A stretch of 64,000 nucleotides of DNA from Paenibacillus albus (GTDB taxonomy: Bacteria > Bacillota > Bacilli > Paenibacillales > Paenibacillaceae): positions 5,814,001-5,878,000 of the forward strand of contig NZ_CP034437.1 in assembly GCF_003952225.1 (NCBI RefSeq). The letters run 5' to 3'. How positions within the stretch are numbered: the first letter of the stretch is position 1; every line of letters starts with the position of its first letter. Of the stretch, positions 8,621 to 17,239 are shown piece by piece. The notes beneath the pieces are model-generated. The model saw nothing but the letters and a program-made list of their open reading frames with translations, did no database searches and was not told the origin of the DNA. The position numbers were made by a program, and so were the translations under genes.

Positions 8621-9535
8621 CTATGCTGTCGCGAACGGGTCTAGCTCACGTACGGGATGTCCATCGAGAATTTTGACCAATGCTCCGAATTCAAGCTCTT
8701 CGAACTTCTGCGCAGCCGCATCCTTCGTAATATGCCAGCTGCATGCGGATAGCTCGCAGCTTATCGGCACATTGATTCGAATCGTGGCGAGATCACGGGA
8801 CAGGTGAAGCATATCGAGGTCGGCTTCGATTTTGGAACGCACACCTTTCGGCAGCTTCTCCAAATTCAACAGTACGCCTTCGATCGACTGGTATTCCAGA
8901 ATGAGCTTGAGTGCTGTTTTCTCTCCAATGCCTTTGACGCCTGGGTAATTATCGCTCGTATCGCCCATAAAGCCCTTCAGATCAATGACTTGCGTCGGCG
9001 TTAGCTGCTTCTCTTCCAGCAGAACCGCTGGATCGTAGACCGCATAGTTCAGCTTGCCCTTCTTCATGATGACCACCTTCACCGTCTCGCTTACGAGCTG
9101 AAGCATATCATGGTCACCTGTGAGAATGTAAACCTCCGATTCCGAGCTGAGCTGCGTTGCGAGCGTGCCAAGACAATCATCCGCTTCAAAGCCGACGATG
9201 CCGATATTCTGAATGCCCATCGACTCGACAACGTCTTTCACGAGATCAAATTGCGGAATAAGCTCCTCTGGCGCGTCTCCACGATTTCCTTTATATTCCG
9301 CGAATTGCTCGGTGCGAAACGTCTTGCTTCCCATATCCCAGCAGCAGACCACGTGTGTAGGCTTGAATGTATTGATCGCATCAAAGAAATATTGAATAAA
9401 GCCGTAGACCGCGTTCGTCGGCAGTCCTGCCTTCGTCTTGCGAATGTAGCCCGTATAGGATGTGGCGTAGAATGCGCGGAACAATATCGCCATCCCATCG
9501 ACCAGCAGCACTTTGCGGTTCGTGCTCTCAGACAT
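8621..9535 (-). CDS. 5'-3' exonuclease (FEN/PolA N-terminal domain type)
   Basis: The 304-residue protein is a stand-alone version of the 5' nuclease domain of DNA polymerase I (YpcP/ExoIX-like). It has the metal-binding motifs KVLLVDGMAILFRAF at the N-terminus, GFEADDCLG, TGDHDMLQL and GDTSDNYPGVKGIGEKTA. The last is the helix-hairpin-helix that grips duplex DNA. It should remove flaps or RNA primers in replication and repair. It is the last gene of a likely minus-strand run that includes the aminotransferase and the ArsC-like gene upstream, with gaps of 46 and 30 bases. Confidence 0.92.
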   Translation of the reverse strand: MSESTNRKVLLVDGMAILFRAFYATSYTGYIRKTKAGLPTNAVYGFIQYFFDAINTFKPTHVVCCWDMGSKTFRTEQFAEYKGNRGDAPEELIPQFDLVKDVVESMGIQNIGIVGFEADDCLGTLATQLSSESEVYILTGDHDMLQLVSETVKVVIMKKGKLNYAVYDPAVLLEEKQLTPTQVIDLKGFMGDTSDNYPGVKGIGEKTALKLILEYQSIEGVLLNLEKLPKGVRSKIEADLDMLHLSRDLATIRINVPISCELSACSWHITKDAAAQKFEELEFGALVKILDGHPVRELDPFATA

Positions 9536-9581
9536 GTAAACTCCCCCATGTTCATCGTTATATGAGATAAATCTATGATTT

Positions 9582-10787
9582 CTATTCGCCTCTTATGAAT
9601 CTTCCGATTCGCTCTGCGGCTTCTACTAATCTAGCTTCGCTCTCTACGAGTGCGATTCGTACGTAACCTTCTCCTTCAGCGCCAAAAGCATCACCAGGAA
9701 TGACAGCGACTCCGGCCCGTTCGAGCATTTCCCGGGAAATGCGACGAGAGTCCCAAGGTTCCGACAGCTCCCATTGCATAGCTGGAAGCTTCGCCCAGAT
9801 AAACATAGTCGCTTTCGGATACGGCACTTCCCAGCCTTGAGCGTGGAGCGCGTGAACGAATTCATCCCGGCGCTTCTCGTAGAGTGAGCCTACTGGCTTA
9901 TGGGTAGTTGGCTCCATATCCTGCTGCAATGCAATGATGCCTGCCTCTTGGACCGGGAGAAATACGCCGTAGTCAATGTTCGCCTTCAGCTCGCGCAACG
10001 CTGCGACCGCTTCCCGATTTCCCGCGAGAAAACCGATGCGGCAGCCAGCCATATTGAAGCTTTTGGACAAGGAATGAAACTCTACTGCAATGTCTAGCGC
10101 ACCTTCCGCTTGCAAAATACTAGGAGGCCTGTAGCCGTCGAAAGCCATCTCCGAGTAAGCAAGATCATGAACGATCAGCACATTGTGCCGCTTCGCATAG
10201 GTGATCGCCTTCTTGAAGAAGTCCAGATCCGCCACTGCGGACACCGGATTGCTCGGATAGTTGAGCAGGATAAACTTCGTACGCTCCCACACCTGCTCAG
10301 GAATGGCGTCGAAGTCGGGCAAGAAGTGATTCTCTTCCCGCAGTGGCATAAGATACGGCTCCACGCCTGCCAGTGCAAGCCCGGCGGCATATACGGGATA
10401 ACCTGGGTCCGGGAGGAGTGCGATATCGCCCGGATTGCAAAGCGAGAGCGCCAAGTGACCGAGGCCGTCTTGGGAGCCCATCAGGGAGACAAGCTCATGC
10501 TCCGGATCAATCTGAACGCCGAAGCGGTAGGCGAGCCAGTCGGAAGCTTGCTTCAAGAAGCGCGCGGATCCTTTGGAGCCTGGATAGCCGTATGCATTAT
10601 CGCGCATCACGGCTTCGCTTAGTGCCTTGCGAATCGCCTGTGAAGGCGGCAGGTCTGGGCTACCGATGCTCAAATCTATAACGTCGAGTCCGCGGCCGAT
10701 CGCCGCTTTCTTCCACTCTGCTACTTCTGCAAAAATTGACGAACCAAGATGCGACAAACGCTCAGCGCGCCATCCTTTTGTAGTCAC
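9582..10787 (-). CDS. PLP-dependent class I/II aminotransferase (LL-diaminopimelate aminotransferase-like)
   Basis: The 401-residue fold-type I enzyme starts at GTG with GGGAGG about 10 bases upstream. Landmarks are IDLSIGSPDLPP, YGYPGSKG, LLNYPSNPVSA, the internal HSLSKSFNMAGCRIG with the PLP-binding lysine, and a C-terminal arginine-containing region (YVRIALVE). Similarity of the SLSKSFNMAG segment and overall order suggests the DapL/aspartate aminotransferase-like subgroup. The amino donor cannot be fixed from sequence. It is distinct from the AlaT-like enzyme at 14854. Confidence 0.85.
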   Translation of the reverse strand: MTTKGWRAERLSHLGSSIFAEVAEWKKAAIGRGLDVIDLSIGSPDLPPSQAIRKALSEAVMRDNAYGYPGSKGSARFLKQASDWLAYRFGVQIDPEHELVSLMGSQDGLGHLALSLCNPGDIALLPDPGYPVYAAGLALAGVEPYLMPLREENHFLPDFDAIPEQVWERTKFILLNYPSNPVSAVADLDFFKKAITYAKRHNVLIVHDLAYSEMAFDGYRPPSILQAEGALDIAVEFHSLSKSFNMAGCRIGFLAGNREAVAALRELKANIDYGVFLPVQEAGIIALQQDMEPTTHKPVGSLYEKRRDEFVHALHAQGWEVPYPKATMFIWAKLPAMQWELSEPWDSRRISREMLERAGVAVIPGDAFGAEGEGYVRIALVESEARLVEAAERIGRFIRGE

Positions 10788-10817
10788 TGTATTCGTGCCT
10801 CCCTGTCGATCAGAATG

Positions 10818-11180
10818 TTAACCGCGCCAAATTTGCTCGAAATCCTCTTCTTTGAAGCCGACGGTAACCGTCTTGCCATCCGTGACGACAGGGCGCTTAA
10901 TGAGGCGTCCGTTCGACGCAAGCAGCTCGATCTTCTCTTGATCAGACATGCTTGGCAGCTTGTCTTTCAAGCCAAGCTCTTTGTATACCTCGCCGGAAGT
11001 GTTGAAGAATTTCTTCACTTCCAAGCCGCTCAGCTTAATGAGATCAGCAATCACGTTAGCGGGCGGCGCTGACTCGAAGACGTTGTGCGACTCCAGCTCG
11101 TAGCCTTGGCTCTTCAGCTTCTTAATTGCGCTGCGGCATGTGCCGCACTTTGGATATTCATAGATGGTTAGTTTTTTCAT
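10818..11180 (-). CDS. ArsC/Spx family protein (YusI-like)
   Basis: The 120-residue thioredoxin-fold protein has a CGTC redox motif at C12-C15 in the IYEYPKCGTCR strand-turn, and the family ending NGRLIKRPVVTDGKTVTVGFKEEDF. Members are arsenate-reductase-like oxidoreductases or Spx/MgsR-type RNA polymerase regulators. Length and the RLIKRPV motif fit the small YusI-like group rather than Spx itself, which is longer. There is no arsenic operon around it. It is the first gene of the likely operon with the aminotransferase and exonuclease. Confidence 0.85.
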   Translation of the reverse strand: MKKLTIYEYPKCGTCRSAIKKLKSQGYELESHNVFESAPPANVIADLIKLSGLEVKKFFNTSGEVYKELGLKDKLPSMSDQEKIELLASNGRLIKRPVVTDGKTVTVGFKEEDFEQIWRG

Positions 11181-11216
11181 AGGGTCGAATATTCTCCTAA
11201 AATATGAACTCCCTCT

Positions 11217-11340
11217 AACTCAAAGGCAGGTCTCCCCCCTAAATCAAGGGCGCTTCTACCCCCTAAATCAAAGGCGCTTCTACCCCCTAAATCAAAGGCG
11301 CTTCTACCCCCTAAATCAAAGGCGCTTCTACCCCTAAATC
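11217..11340. repeat. 24-bp tandem repeat array
   Basis: Between the ArsC-like start (11180) and the RluA stop (11541) lies a short tandem array. AAATCA recurs at 11241, 11265, 11289 and 11313, and AAATC at 11336, a period of 24, 24, 24 and 23 bases. Each unit contains AAATCAAAGGCGCTTCTA followed by a run of five or six C. Copies are nearly identical. No start codon or ribosome site goes with it on either strand, so it appears non-coding. Confidence 0.85.
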
Positions 11341-11526
11341 CCCCTGCTAGGGGGACCCCAAGGGCTCCGCCCTCTGGACACCCAACGGTATAACGTAGAA
11401 GTTAGAGAGATGTTCTATTGTTTATTTAGTTAGTGGCTCGCTTTCGTCCCTTACGGGACACGCTTAACGTTTTCGCCGATAGTTAGTTGAAGTGCACGGG
11501 AAGAAGATCCCTGGGGGATCTTCTTC
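11340..11526. other. cluster of palindromes in the ArsC-RluA intergenic region
   Basis: After the 24-bp array come four small inverted repeats: CCCCCT/AGGGGG (11340-11354), AGGGC/GCCCT (11361-11373), GTCCC/GGGAC (11446-11459), and a perfect 12-bp stem with a 3-base loop at 11500-11526 (GAAGAAGATCCC arm). The last lies just after the RluA stop but has no T-run. It may act as a transcript end or processing site. The rest of the region has no gene. Confidence 0.6.
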
Positions 11527-11540
11527 AGCAACATCACCCG

Positions 11541-12521
11541 CTACTCCAGAGCGAGAAGCGCTGCCTCAAGCTGCTGAAGATCATCCGGCAGCGCGGCTTC
11601 GAAGGTCATCTGCTCCCCGGTGATGGGGTGCTTGAATGAGAGGATCGCCGCATGAAGAGCTTGGCGCTGAACAGCGGCTTCAAGCTCCGGCGAGCCGCCT
11701 TCCGCTTCCTCGCCTGCAAAGCCGTATAGCTTATCGCCGATAAGCGGGCAGCCGATATGCTTCATATGCACCCGGATCTGGTGTGTCCGGCCTGTCTCCA
11801 GCTTGATGCGTACCTTTGCAGCAGCGCCGCCGCCGTAGACAGCCTCGACCTCATAGTGCGTCACGGACGGATAGCCATCCGCCCGAACGACTCGCAAATG
11901 CGGATTGTCCGTATCCCGGTCAATCGGCTCATCGACTGTACCCTTCGCTGCAACTGGGCTGCCGTACACATAAGCGCGATACCGCTTATTCACTTCACCT
12001 GCCTGAAGCTGCTCCGAGAGCTGCTGGTGAATGTACGGATTCTTCGCGATCGCGACAAGGCCGCTCGTCTCTTCATCAAGCCGATGAATGGGACGGAAAC
12101 GGACCTTTTCCCCGCGCGACTTCCAATGGTGCACAACACCATTTGCCAGCGTCCCCGTATAATGACCCTGCGTCGGATGAACAATAAGACCTGGCGGCTT
12201 GTTCACGATAAGCAGATCCTTATCCTCATACACAATATCAAGCGCCATCTGCTCCGGCAAAATATCGTCGGACTCTTCCTGCTCCATCCGGATCACGACC
12301 AGATCTCCAGTCGCGACGCGGTCATTCGTATAAACTCGCTCGCCATTGACCGTAATGCCCAGCTCTGTCAGTTTCAGCCGCGACAGCAGCTTGCGGGAGA
12401 CGCCGAGGCGGCGCTCCAGTACATTGCGTACCATTTTACCGTCATCTTCGCTGCTTACAACGACTGCAAGCGGCTCATAATATTCCGCTGCAACCGGTAC
12501 GATTCTACTATGATGTTCCAT
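11541..12521 (-). CDS. RluA family pseudouridine synthase
   Basis: The enzyme isomerises specific uridines in RNA. Starting at the ATG at 12521 (AGGAAGG 5-6 bases upstream) gives 326 residues. Residues of about 35-95 form an S4-like RNA-binding module (LGVSRKLLSRLKLTELGITVNGERV). The catalytic motif HRLDEETSGLV with the active-site aspartate follows, then the LETGRTHQIRVHMKHIG motif. Family placement is firm, but RluA, RluC or RluD specificity is not. The ATG lies 14 bases inside the end of the adenosyltransferase gene, implying translational coupling. A longer in-frame extension upstream lacks a ribosome site. Confidence 0.9.
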   Translation of the reverse strand: MEHHSRIVPVAAEYYEPLAVVVSSEDDGKMVRNVLERRLGVSRKLLSRLKLTELGITVNGERVYTNDRVATGDLVVIRMEQEESDDILPEQMALDIVYEDKDLLIVNKPPGLIVHPTQGHYTGTLANGVVHHWKSRGEKVRFRPIHRLDEETSGLVAIAKNPYIHQQLSEQLQAGEVNKRYRAYVYGSPVAAKGTVDEPIDRDTDNPHLRVVRADGYPSVTHYEVEAVYGGGAAAKVRIKLETGRTHQIRVHMKHIGCPLIGDKLYGFAGEEAEGGSPELEAAVQRQALHAAILSFKHPITGEQMTFEAALPDDLQQLEAALLALE

Positions 12522-13119
12522 CGTTTCCTTCCTGTCTCTCTTTTCTGTCATCACTTTTGTTACGGAACACATCCGCACTCCGTACATATTCGGTATCCGG
12601 CACACCGAGCTTCGCATTCGCCGAGCGTGCAGCCGCGAAGAAGTAATCGGACAACCGGTTCATATAAGTCTGCACGGGTTCATGTACTTGCAGCTCTTCA
12701 GCCAGCGTCACGATGCGGCGCTCCGCCCTGCGGCATACCGTCCGGCACACATGCAGCAGCGCCGACACCTCGCTGCCCCCTGGCAATATAAACTTACGTA
12801 TAGCTGGAGCCGCATCACTATGCGCATCAATCCAGCCCTCAAGACGAACGGCCGAAGCCGGCGCCATCTTCAGCTCCCGCCCATTCGGATCGGCAAAAGC
12901 GAGATCCGATCCGCAGTCGAACAGCTCCTGCTGAATCTCCAGCAGCTCTTCCACAAGCTCCTGAAGCCCAGCCGCCGCCGCGACAGCAGCTGCCTGGCCG
13001 ACAAAGCTGTTCAACTCATCCACTGTTCCGTAAGCCTCAACCCGACTGTCGTCCTTGCGAACCCGGCCGCCTTTGACCGAGGTTTGGCCTTTATCACCTG
13101 TACGCGTATACAGTTTCAC
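12508..13119 (-). CDS. PduO-type cob(I)yrinic acid a,c-diamide adenosyltransferase
   Basis: This enzyme transfers the adenosyl group of ATP to cob(I)alamin. The 203-residue protein has the ATP-binding N-terminus YTRTGDKGQTSVKGGRVRKDD, the VEAYGTVDELNSFVG helix and the C-terminal YMNRLSDYFFAAARSAN, all hallmarks of the PduO/EutT-N family. It begins at GTG with a weak ribosome binding site. The stop overlaps the downstream pseudouridine synthase start. No cobalamin riboswitch is apparent upstream. The partner B12 enzymes are not in this window. Confidence 0.92.
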   Translation of the reverse strand: MKLYTRTGDKGQTSVKGGRVRKDDSRVEAYGTVDELNSFVGQAAAVAAAAGLQELVEELLEIQQELFDCGSDLAFADPNGRELKMAPASAVRLEGWIDAHSDAAPAIRKFILPGGSEVSALLHVCRTVCRRAERRIVTLAEELQVHEPVQTYMNRLSDYFFAAARSANAKLGVPDTEYVRSADVFRNKSDDRKERQEGNDGTS

Positions 13120-13189
13120 CGCTCGTCACCATCCCGTCCTAGTCCAAAATACTACTCCCCATCATAGCACAAAAGCTCTCGTAGACGCC

Positions 13190-14362
13190 TTAAGTGGAGC
13201 CAATTTCCTGAGCTGCCAGACTGCCTCGCTTCCCATATATGACAAGCAGAACGAGACTGAACAAGAGCGCACATAACGACAAGCTTGAAATAATCAAATA
13301 GAAATAATGCACGCCAGCCGCCTCATAAAGTACACCGCCCGCATACGAAGCAACGATGCCCGATACGCCAAAGAACAGCAGCGCAAGCACGGTTTGACCC
13401 GTCGCCTTCCACTCTTCCGGCACGATCCGGTACAGATATTGAATCGCCGCTGAATAGAATATCGGGAAAGTGAACATTTGAATTCCTTGAATGTAAACGA
13501 GTGCGTGCGGGTCCGTCACCCATGCCGAAATAAAGAACCGCAGGAAGTAGAAGAAGCTTGCAAAAGCAATCATCGCAAGCTCCCGGCCTTTGCGCATCCA
13601 CCAGAAGCTCAGCGCAAAGACGAGAATTTCCGTGCCTGCCGCAAGGAACCACGCTTGCCCGACAAGCTCTGGACTACCACCTAGATCATGCAGCGACACG
13701 CCTAAATACGTATCGTTCATCCGGGATGGCACGGCGGCAATGAATATTAAGACCAGAAACATAAGCGTCTCGCGATGGCTAAGAAACTTACCCAAGCTTT
13801 TCATCGAGACAGGTTTACTCGCAGCAGGCACATCCGTCAGCGTCAAGCAAACTACAAAACTAACCGCACATAACGCAGCGAACAGCGGCGCCATGCCATC
13901 CACGCCAAAGTACAGCATGACATAACCGACCGCCAGCGACATAACGGCGTAGCCGAGCGCACCGAATGTGCGGATCGAACCGTAGCTGACGCCCCGCAGC
14001 TCGGAGGTCTGGAAGTTGAGGCTCTCCGTCAGCGGATCCATCGGCAGCAGGAAACAATAGAGCAGCATCGTGAACAGCACGAGCAGCAGGAAGCTTCCAG
14101 AAGCGTAGAGCAGATATCCGATTATCGCCGAGCACCCGATAAGCACAAGCAGCACGTTGCGAATCGTCTTGGTGCGGTCGCTAATCATCCCCCAGAACGG
14201 CTGGGCGAAGATGGACACGAAGCCGCCTGTTCCGATAATGATGCCGATCCTCGTCGCAGATTGTCCTTGCGCATCCAGATAGACAGGCAAGAATGAGATA
14301 AACATGGCAAGCAATGCGAAAAATAAAAAGTTAAATAACCGTAGATTAGCTGGGGATTTCAT
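13190..14362 (-). CDS. MFS transporter (LacY/nucleoside-permease-like MFS_1 group)
   Basis: The 390-residue integral membrane protein has about 12 hydrophobic helices and the loop motif GMISDRTKTIRN between helices 2 and 3, diagnostic of the major facilitator superfamily. SLNFQTSELRGVSYGSIRTFGALGYA in helix 4-5 is typical of the MFS_1-like YwbF/maltose-nucleoside permease group. Substrate is unknown. A ribosome site (AAGGAG) lies about 14 bases before the ATG. It has its own transcription unit between the Spo0E terminator and the adenosyltransferase gene. Confidence 0.85.
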   Translation of the reverse strand: MKSPANLRLFNFLFFALLAMFISFLPVYLDAQGQSATRIGIIIGTGGFVSIFAQPFWGMISDRTKTIRNVLLVLIGCSAIIGYLLYASGSFLLLVLFTMLLYCFLLPMDPLTESLNFQTSELRGVSYGSIRTFGALGYAVMSLAVGYVMLYFGVDGMAPLFAALCAVSFVVCLTLTDVPAASKPVSMKSLGKFLSHRETLMFLVLIFIAAVPSRMNDTYLGVSLHDLGGSPELVGQAWFLAAGTEILVFALSFWWMRKGRELAMIAFASFFYFLRFFISAWVTDPHALVYIQGIQMFTFPIFYSAAIQYLYRIVPEEWKATGQTVLALLFFGVSGIVASYAGGVLYEAAGVHYFYLIISSLSLCALLFSLVLLVIYGKRGSLAAQEIGST

Positions 14363-14430
14363 CTTGAATAGAGTACTCCTTCTTCTTTGCCAATTGATAG
14401 CGCCTATAGCCTATACTTTCTTAGATTTAC

Positions 14431-14463
14431 AAAAGAAAAGAAGCCCTTGATAAGGACCTCTTC
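14431..14463 (-). terminator. intrinsic terminator of the Spo0E-like gene
   Basis: On the minus strand an approximately 11-bp stem (AAGAGGTCCTT with AAGGGCTTCTT, including wobble pairs) with a 3-base loop is followed by a T-rich tract (TTTTCTTTT). It lies about 40 bases beyond the stop of the small gene at 14501. Confidence 0.7.
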
Positions 14464-14500
14464 CTCTCCCGAAGTCGACATTCGCTTTGGTCAGCCTGTC

Positions 14501-14713
14501 TTACGACTGCTGCGCTGCGTAGCTTCTTCGAAATTGCATATATTCGTTTATTTTCATATCGAGAAGCCGACTTAAGCCAATAACCTTCTCCGAACTAAAT
14601 GTTGCTTCTTCAATATAGGATTGCTCCATTTTAACTCGCAGCGCATAGATCTCGTCTTCAAGAAGACGTATGGATGAGGACATAAGCTTACGACCCGTTT
14701 TTGCACAAGCCAC
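14501..14713 (-). CDS. Spo0E-like aspartyl-phosphate phosphatase
   Basis: Spo0E-family proteins dephosphorylate Spo0A-P and delay sporulation. The signature is SRLLDMKINEYMQFRR, matching S-x-x-L-D-x-x-I/N-x-Y near the C-terminus, preceded by a helix (IRLLEDEIYALRVKMEQSY). The only start with proper AGGAGG spacing (7 bases) is the GTG at 14713, giving 70 residues. An ATG directly abutting the AGGAGG is too close, and an ATG 12 codons further in has no ribosome site. It is monocistronic, with AT-rich DNA upstream (14762-14853) and a terminator downstream. Confidence 0.82.
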   Translation of the reverse strand: MACAKTGRKLMSSSIRLLEDEIYALRVKMEQSYIEEATFSSEKVIGLSRLLDMKINEYMQFRRSYAAQQS

Positions 14714-14853
14714 TGCCATCCCTCCTGTCATCAGCTCCAACGAACGTATACTTGCGCGCACAATTATAAAGTTTTTTTAAATTATAACAAAGTTTGGGAA
14801 TTCTGAGTAGTATCCATTTTCAGTAAAAATTAAATTGCAGCGCACAATTAAAG

Positions 14854-16071
14854 CTAGTTGCCTTTAAGCTCTCTCACATAAAGACCGATTCGTTCAATCG
14901 CTTCCGTAATCTGATTCACATGTGTCGCGTAGGAGCAGCGCAGATGGCCCTCACCGCCGAGACCGAATACATCGCCTGGCACAGCCGCTACTTTATGCTT
15001 AGTCAACAGGCCTGTCGCAAATTCCTCCGAAGTCAGACCGAGGCCGGCAATGGATGGGAATGCATAGAATGCGCCTTGCGGCTCGTGGCAGTCAAGTCCG
15101 ATCTCGCGGAAGCCCTTAACAATGATTCTCCGGCGCTGGTTATAGGATTCAATCATCCGATCTTTCTCTTCCATGCCGTTTCGAAGCGCTTCAAGTGCAG
15201 CAACCTGCGCCATATTGGAAGCGCACATGACGGTATATTGGTGAATCTTCAGCATCGCCGAGATCAGCTCAGGATGACCGCATGCATAACCAATCCGCCA
15301 GCCCGTCATCGCAAAAGCCTTGGAGAAGCCGCTGACCAGAATCGTACGTTCCCTCATGCCAGGCATTGAAGCGAAGCTGACATGCTTCGTGCCGTAAGTG
15401 AGCTCTGCATAGATTTCGTCGGAAATAACGATAAGATCGTTCTCTTCCACAACCTTCGCGATCGGCAGCCAGTCTTCATAGGTCATAATGCCGCCTGTCG
15501 GGTTGCTCGGGTAGCACAGAATAAGTACTTTCGAGCGCGGCGTAATGACAGCACGGAGCGATTCAGCCGTTAGCTTGAAGCTATCCTTCGCGAACGTCTC
15601 AACACCGACAGGAACACCGCCGCTGAGTGCCGTAATCGGTGAATACGAAATATAACATGGCTCTGGCACGAGAATTTCATCGCCCGGTTCGATCAAAGCA
15701 CGCAGCGCAAGGTCAATCGCCTCGCTGCCGCCGACCGTAACGATGATCTCATTGGCCGGATCATAAGTCACGTCAAATTCACGGTTCAAATAAATGCCGA
15801 TTTCCTCGCGAAGCTCAGGCGTCCCCGCATTCGAAGTGTACTGCGTCTTGCCTGTTTCTAGCGCATATACGCTTGCTTCACGTACATGCCAAGGCGTCAC
15901 GAAATCCGGTTCGCCTACGCCAAGAGTAATAATATCTTTACGTCCGCTTGCCAAATCGAAAAATCGGCGGATGCCGGACGGTTTAATAGCCCGTACCTGC
16001 TCCGAGAGATAGTCCGACATGGATGCGCGGCGCGTCAATGTTCCCGTTTGTTTTTCCTCGTCCTTAATCAT
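14854..16071 (-). CDS. alaT: alanine transaminase-like class I aminotransferase
   Basis: The 405-residue PLP enzyme has LGVGEPDFVTP, YTSNAGTPELREEI, CYPSNPTGG, ISDEIYAELTYG and SGFSKAFAMTGWRIGY, with the Schiff-base lysine at K251. The order alaR-alaT with an Lrp-type regulator directly upstream is the same as B. subtilis yugG-yugH, in which AlaT makes alanine from pyruvate. The gene starts at ATG with AAGGAG upstream, 18 bases after the alaR stop, so the two form one operon. Symbol assignment rests on this synteny and family resemblance. Confidence 0.85.
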   Translation of the reverse strand: MIKDEEKQTGTLTRRASMSDYLSEQVRAIKPSGIRRFFDLASGRKDIITLGVGEPDFVTPWHVREASVYALETGKTQYTSNAGTPELREEIGIYLNREFDVTYDPANEIIVTVGGSEAIDLALRALIEPGDEILVPEPCYISYSPITALSGGVPVGVETFAKDSFKLTAESLRAVITPRSKVLILCYPSNPTGGIMTYEDWLPIAKVVEENDLIVISDEIYAELTYGTKHVSFASMPGMRERTILVSGFSKAFAMTGWRIGYACGHPELISAMLKIHQYTVMCASNMAQVAALEALRNGMEEKDRMIESYNQRRRIIVKGFREIGLDCHEPQGAFYAFPSIAGLGLTSEEFATGLLTKHKVAAVPGDVFGLGGEGHLRCSYATHVNQITEAIERIGLYVRELKGN

Positions 16072-16089
16072 AACGGAATTACACTCCTT

Positions 16090-16581
16090 TTACGGTGAGA
16101 CAAGAAGACGGTGATCGTCCTCATGCTCTTCGAATATAATGCCGTCCTGCTTATATTTCTTCAGAATAAAGAATGTTTTCGTAGAAAGTACAGCGTCGAT
16201 TGGCGACAGTTTATTCGATACGAAGGAGGCAACGTCCTTAAGCGTCTTGCCTTGCACCTCAACGAGCAAATCATATGCGCCGGACATCAAATATACTGAT
16301 TTTACTTCCGGATATAAGTAAATCCGTTCTGCGATGCCTTCGAAACCGCGGCCCCGCTCCGGTGTAATTTGAACTTCAATAAGTGCAGTTACTTTCTCGT
16401 CTTCAACCTTGCTCCAATTAACAACGGTCGCATATTTGACGATGATATGATCCTGCTCCAATTCCGCAATCGCCTGCTTTACCTCCGCGGCGGGCGCGTC
16501 AAGCATAGTCGCGATCAGTTCCGCGCTGCGTCTTGCATCCTCTTTAAGCAGTTCAAGTATTTGCCTTTTTCGTTCATTCAT
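16090..16581 (-). CDS. alaR: Lrp/AsnC family transcriptional regulator
   Basis: The 163-residue protein has an N-terminal winged helix (RQILELLKEDARRSAELIATML) and a C-terminal RAM/ligand-binding domain (VTALIEVQITPERGRGFEGIAERI, VYLMSGAYDLLVEVQGKTL). The ATG at 16581 lies 7 bases after AGGAGGG. A TTG two codons earlier is less likely. It heads the operon with the alanine transaminase and probably activates it in response to alanine, as inferred from the B. subtilis AlaR-AlaT pair. A TATAAT element on the minus strand at about 16649-16654 may be its -10 box. Confidence 0.88.
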   Translation of the reverse strand: MNERKRQILELLKEDARRSAELIATMLDAPAAEVKQAIAELEQDHIIVKYATVVNWSKVEDEKVTALIEVQITPERGRGFEGIAERIYLYPEVKSVYLMSGAYDLLVEVQGKTLKDVASFVSNKLSPIDAVLSTKTFFILKKYKQDGIIFEEHEDDHRLLVSP

Positions 16582-16711
16582 CGTCAAACCCTCCTGTTTC
16601 CTTCACATTTGCGAAGCTTCCAAGCCTCCAAAGTGAAATAGCTATAAAGATTATATTACAACGAATTAGGGCGTCCTGCAAAGTAGAAAACAAATGCTTG
16701 GCTTCCACACG

Positions 16712-16733
16712 AAAAAAGACCCCGCAGGGTCTT
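16712..16733 (-). terminator. intrinsic terminator of the coat gene cluster
   Basis: On the minus strand AAGACCC and GGGTCTT form a 7-bp stem with a short loop followed by six T residues. It lies 17 bases after the stop of the CotF-like gene and ends the minus-strand coat transcript. Confidence 0.9.
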
Positions 16734-16749
16734 AGATAGCGCGCCGCCC

Positions 16750-17223
16750 TTACATATAGTAGGGATTCGGATTATGCTGCTGATGGGGCTGGACCGTGTG
16801 CTGCTGATATTGCGTATTTTGCGGCTGTGGATATTGCACCGGCTGGTACTGCTGCTGCATGCGCTGACCGCCTCCGCCAAGGGAGATCTGCTGCAGAAAC
16901 TGTTCGGTCTTCTGAGCGGTCTGCTGATTCTGTTTCAGCTGTTTATCGATCTCCTGCCGAAGAGCAGGGGATGACGTGCTGTACATATTGTTCTGTTCCA
17001 TGACCTTAAACAGCTGTCCCTGCATCTGCAGCGTGCTGTTCAGCAGATTCGTAAAGAGTGCTCTTACTTGCTGGCAGCTGGATTCTGTCGCAGCCGTCGT
17101 ATATTCACTCACAACACGCTTTAAGTCAGCTAGTACGGTATACGCTAGATCTTCATCGGTCAGAATCGGCAGATGGAGGGCTTGTCCTTGATGTTGTTGT
17201 TGTTGATAAGGTTGCTGGTACAC
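16750..17223 (-). CDS. CotF-like spore coat protein
   Basis: The 157-residue protein has Gln/Tyr/Pro-rich ends (YQQPYQQQQHQGQ; QYQPVQYPQPQ...NPYYM) around a helical core (LTDEDLAYTVLADLKRVVSEYTTAATE, CQQVRALFTNLLNSTLQMQGQLFKVM), the pattern of coat protein F domains. It is predicted to be deposited in the spore coat. It is the last gene of a minus-strand cluster and follows the 74-residue partner by 17 bases. Confidence 0.85.
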   Translation of the reverse strand: MYQQPYQQQQHQGQALHLPILTDEDLAYTVLADLKRVVSEYTTAATESSCQQVRALFTNLLNSTLQMQGQLFKVMEQNNMYSTSSPALRQEIDKQLKQNQQTAQKTEQFLQQISLGGGGQRMQQQYQPVQYPQPQNTQYQQHTVQPHQQHNPNPYYM

Positions 17224-17239
17224 GATTGCTATTCCTCCC

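Noticed and set aside
11217-11340. CRISPR or direct-repeat spacer array
   Set aside because: The 24-bp unit is contiguous with no spacers and the copies touch each other.
12522-12617. N-terminal extension of the RluA-type gene
   Set aside because: The added 32 residues overlap the adenosyltransferase coding end and have no ribosome site. The ATG at 12521 has one.
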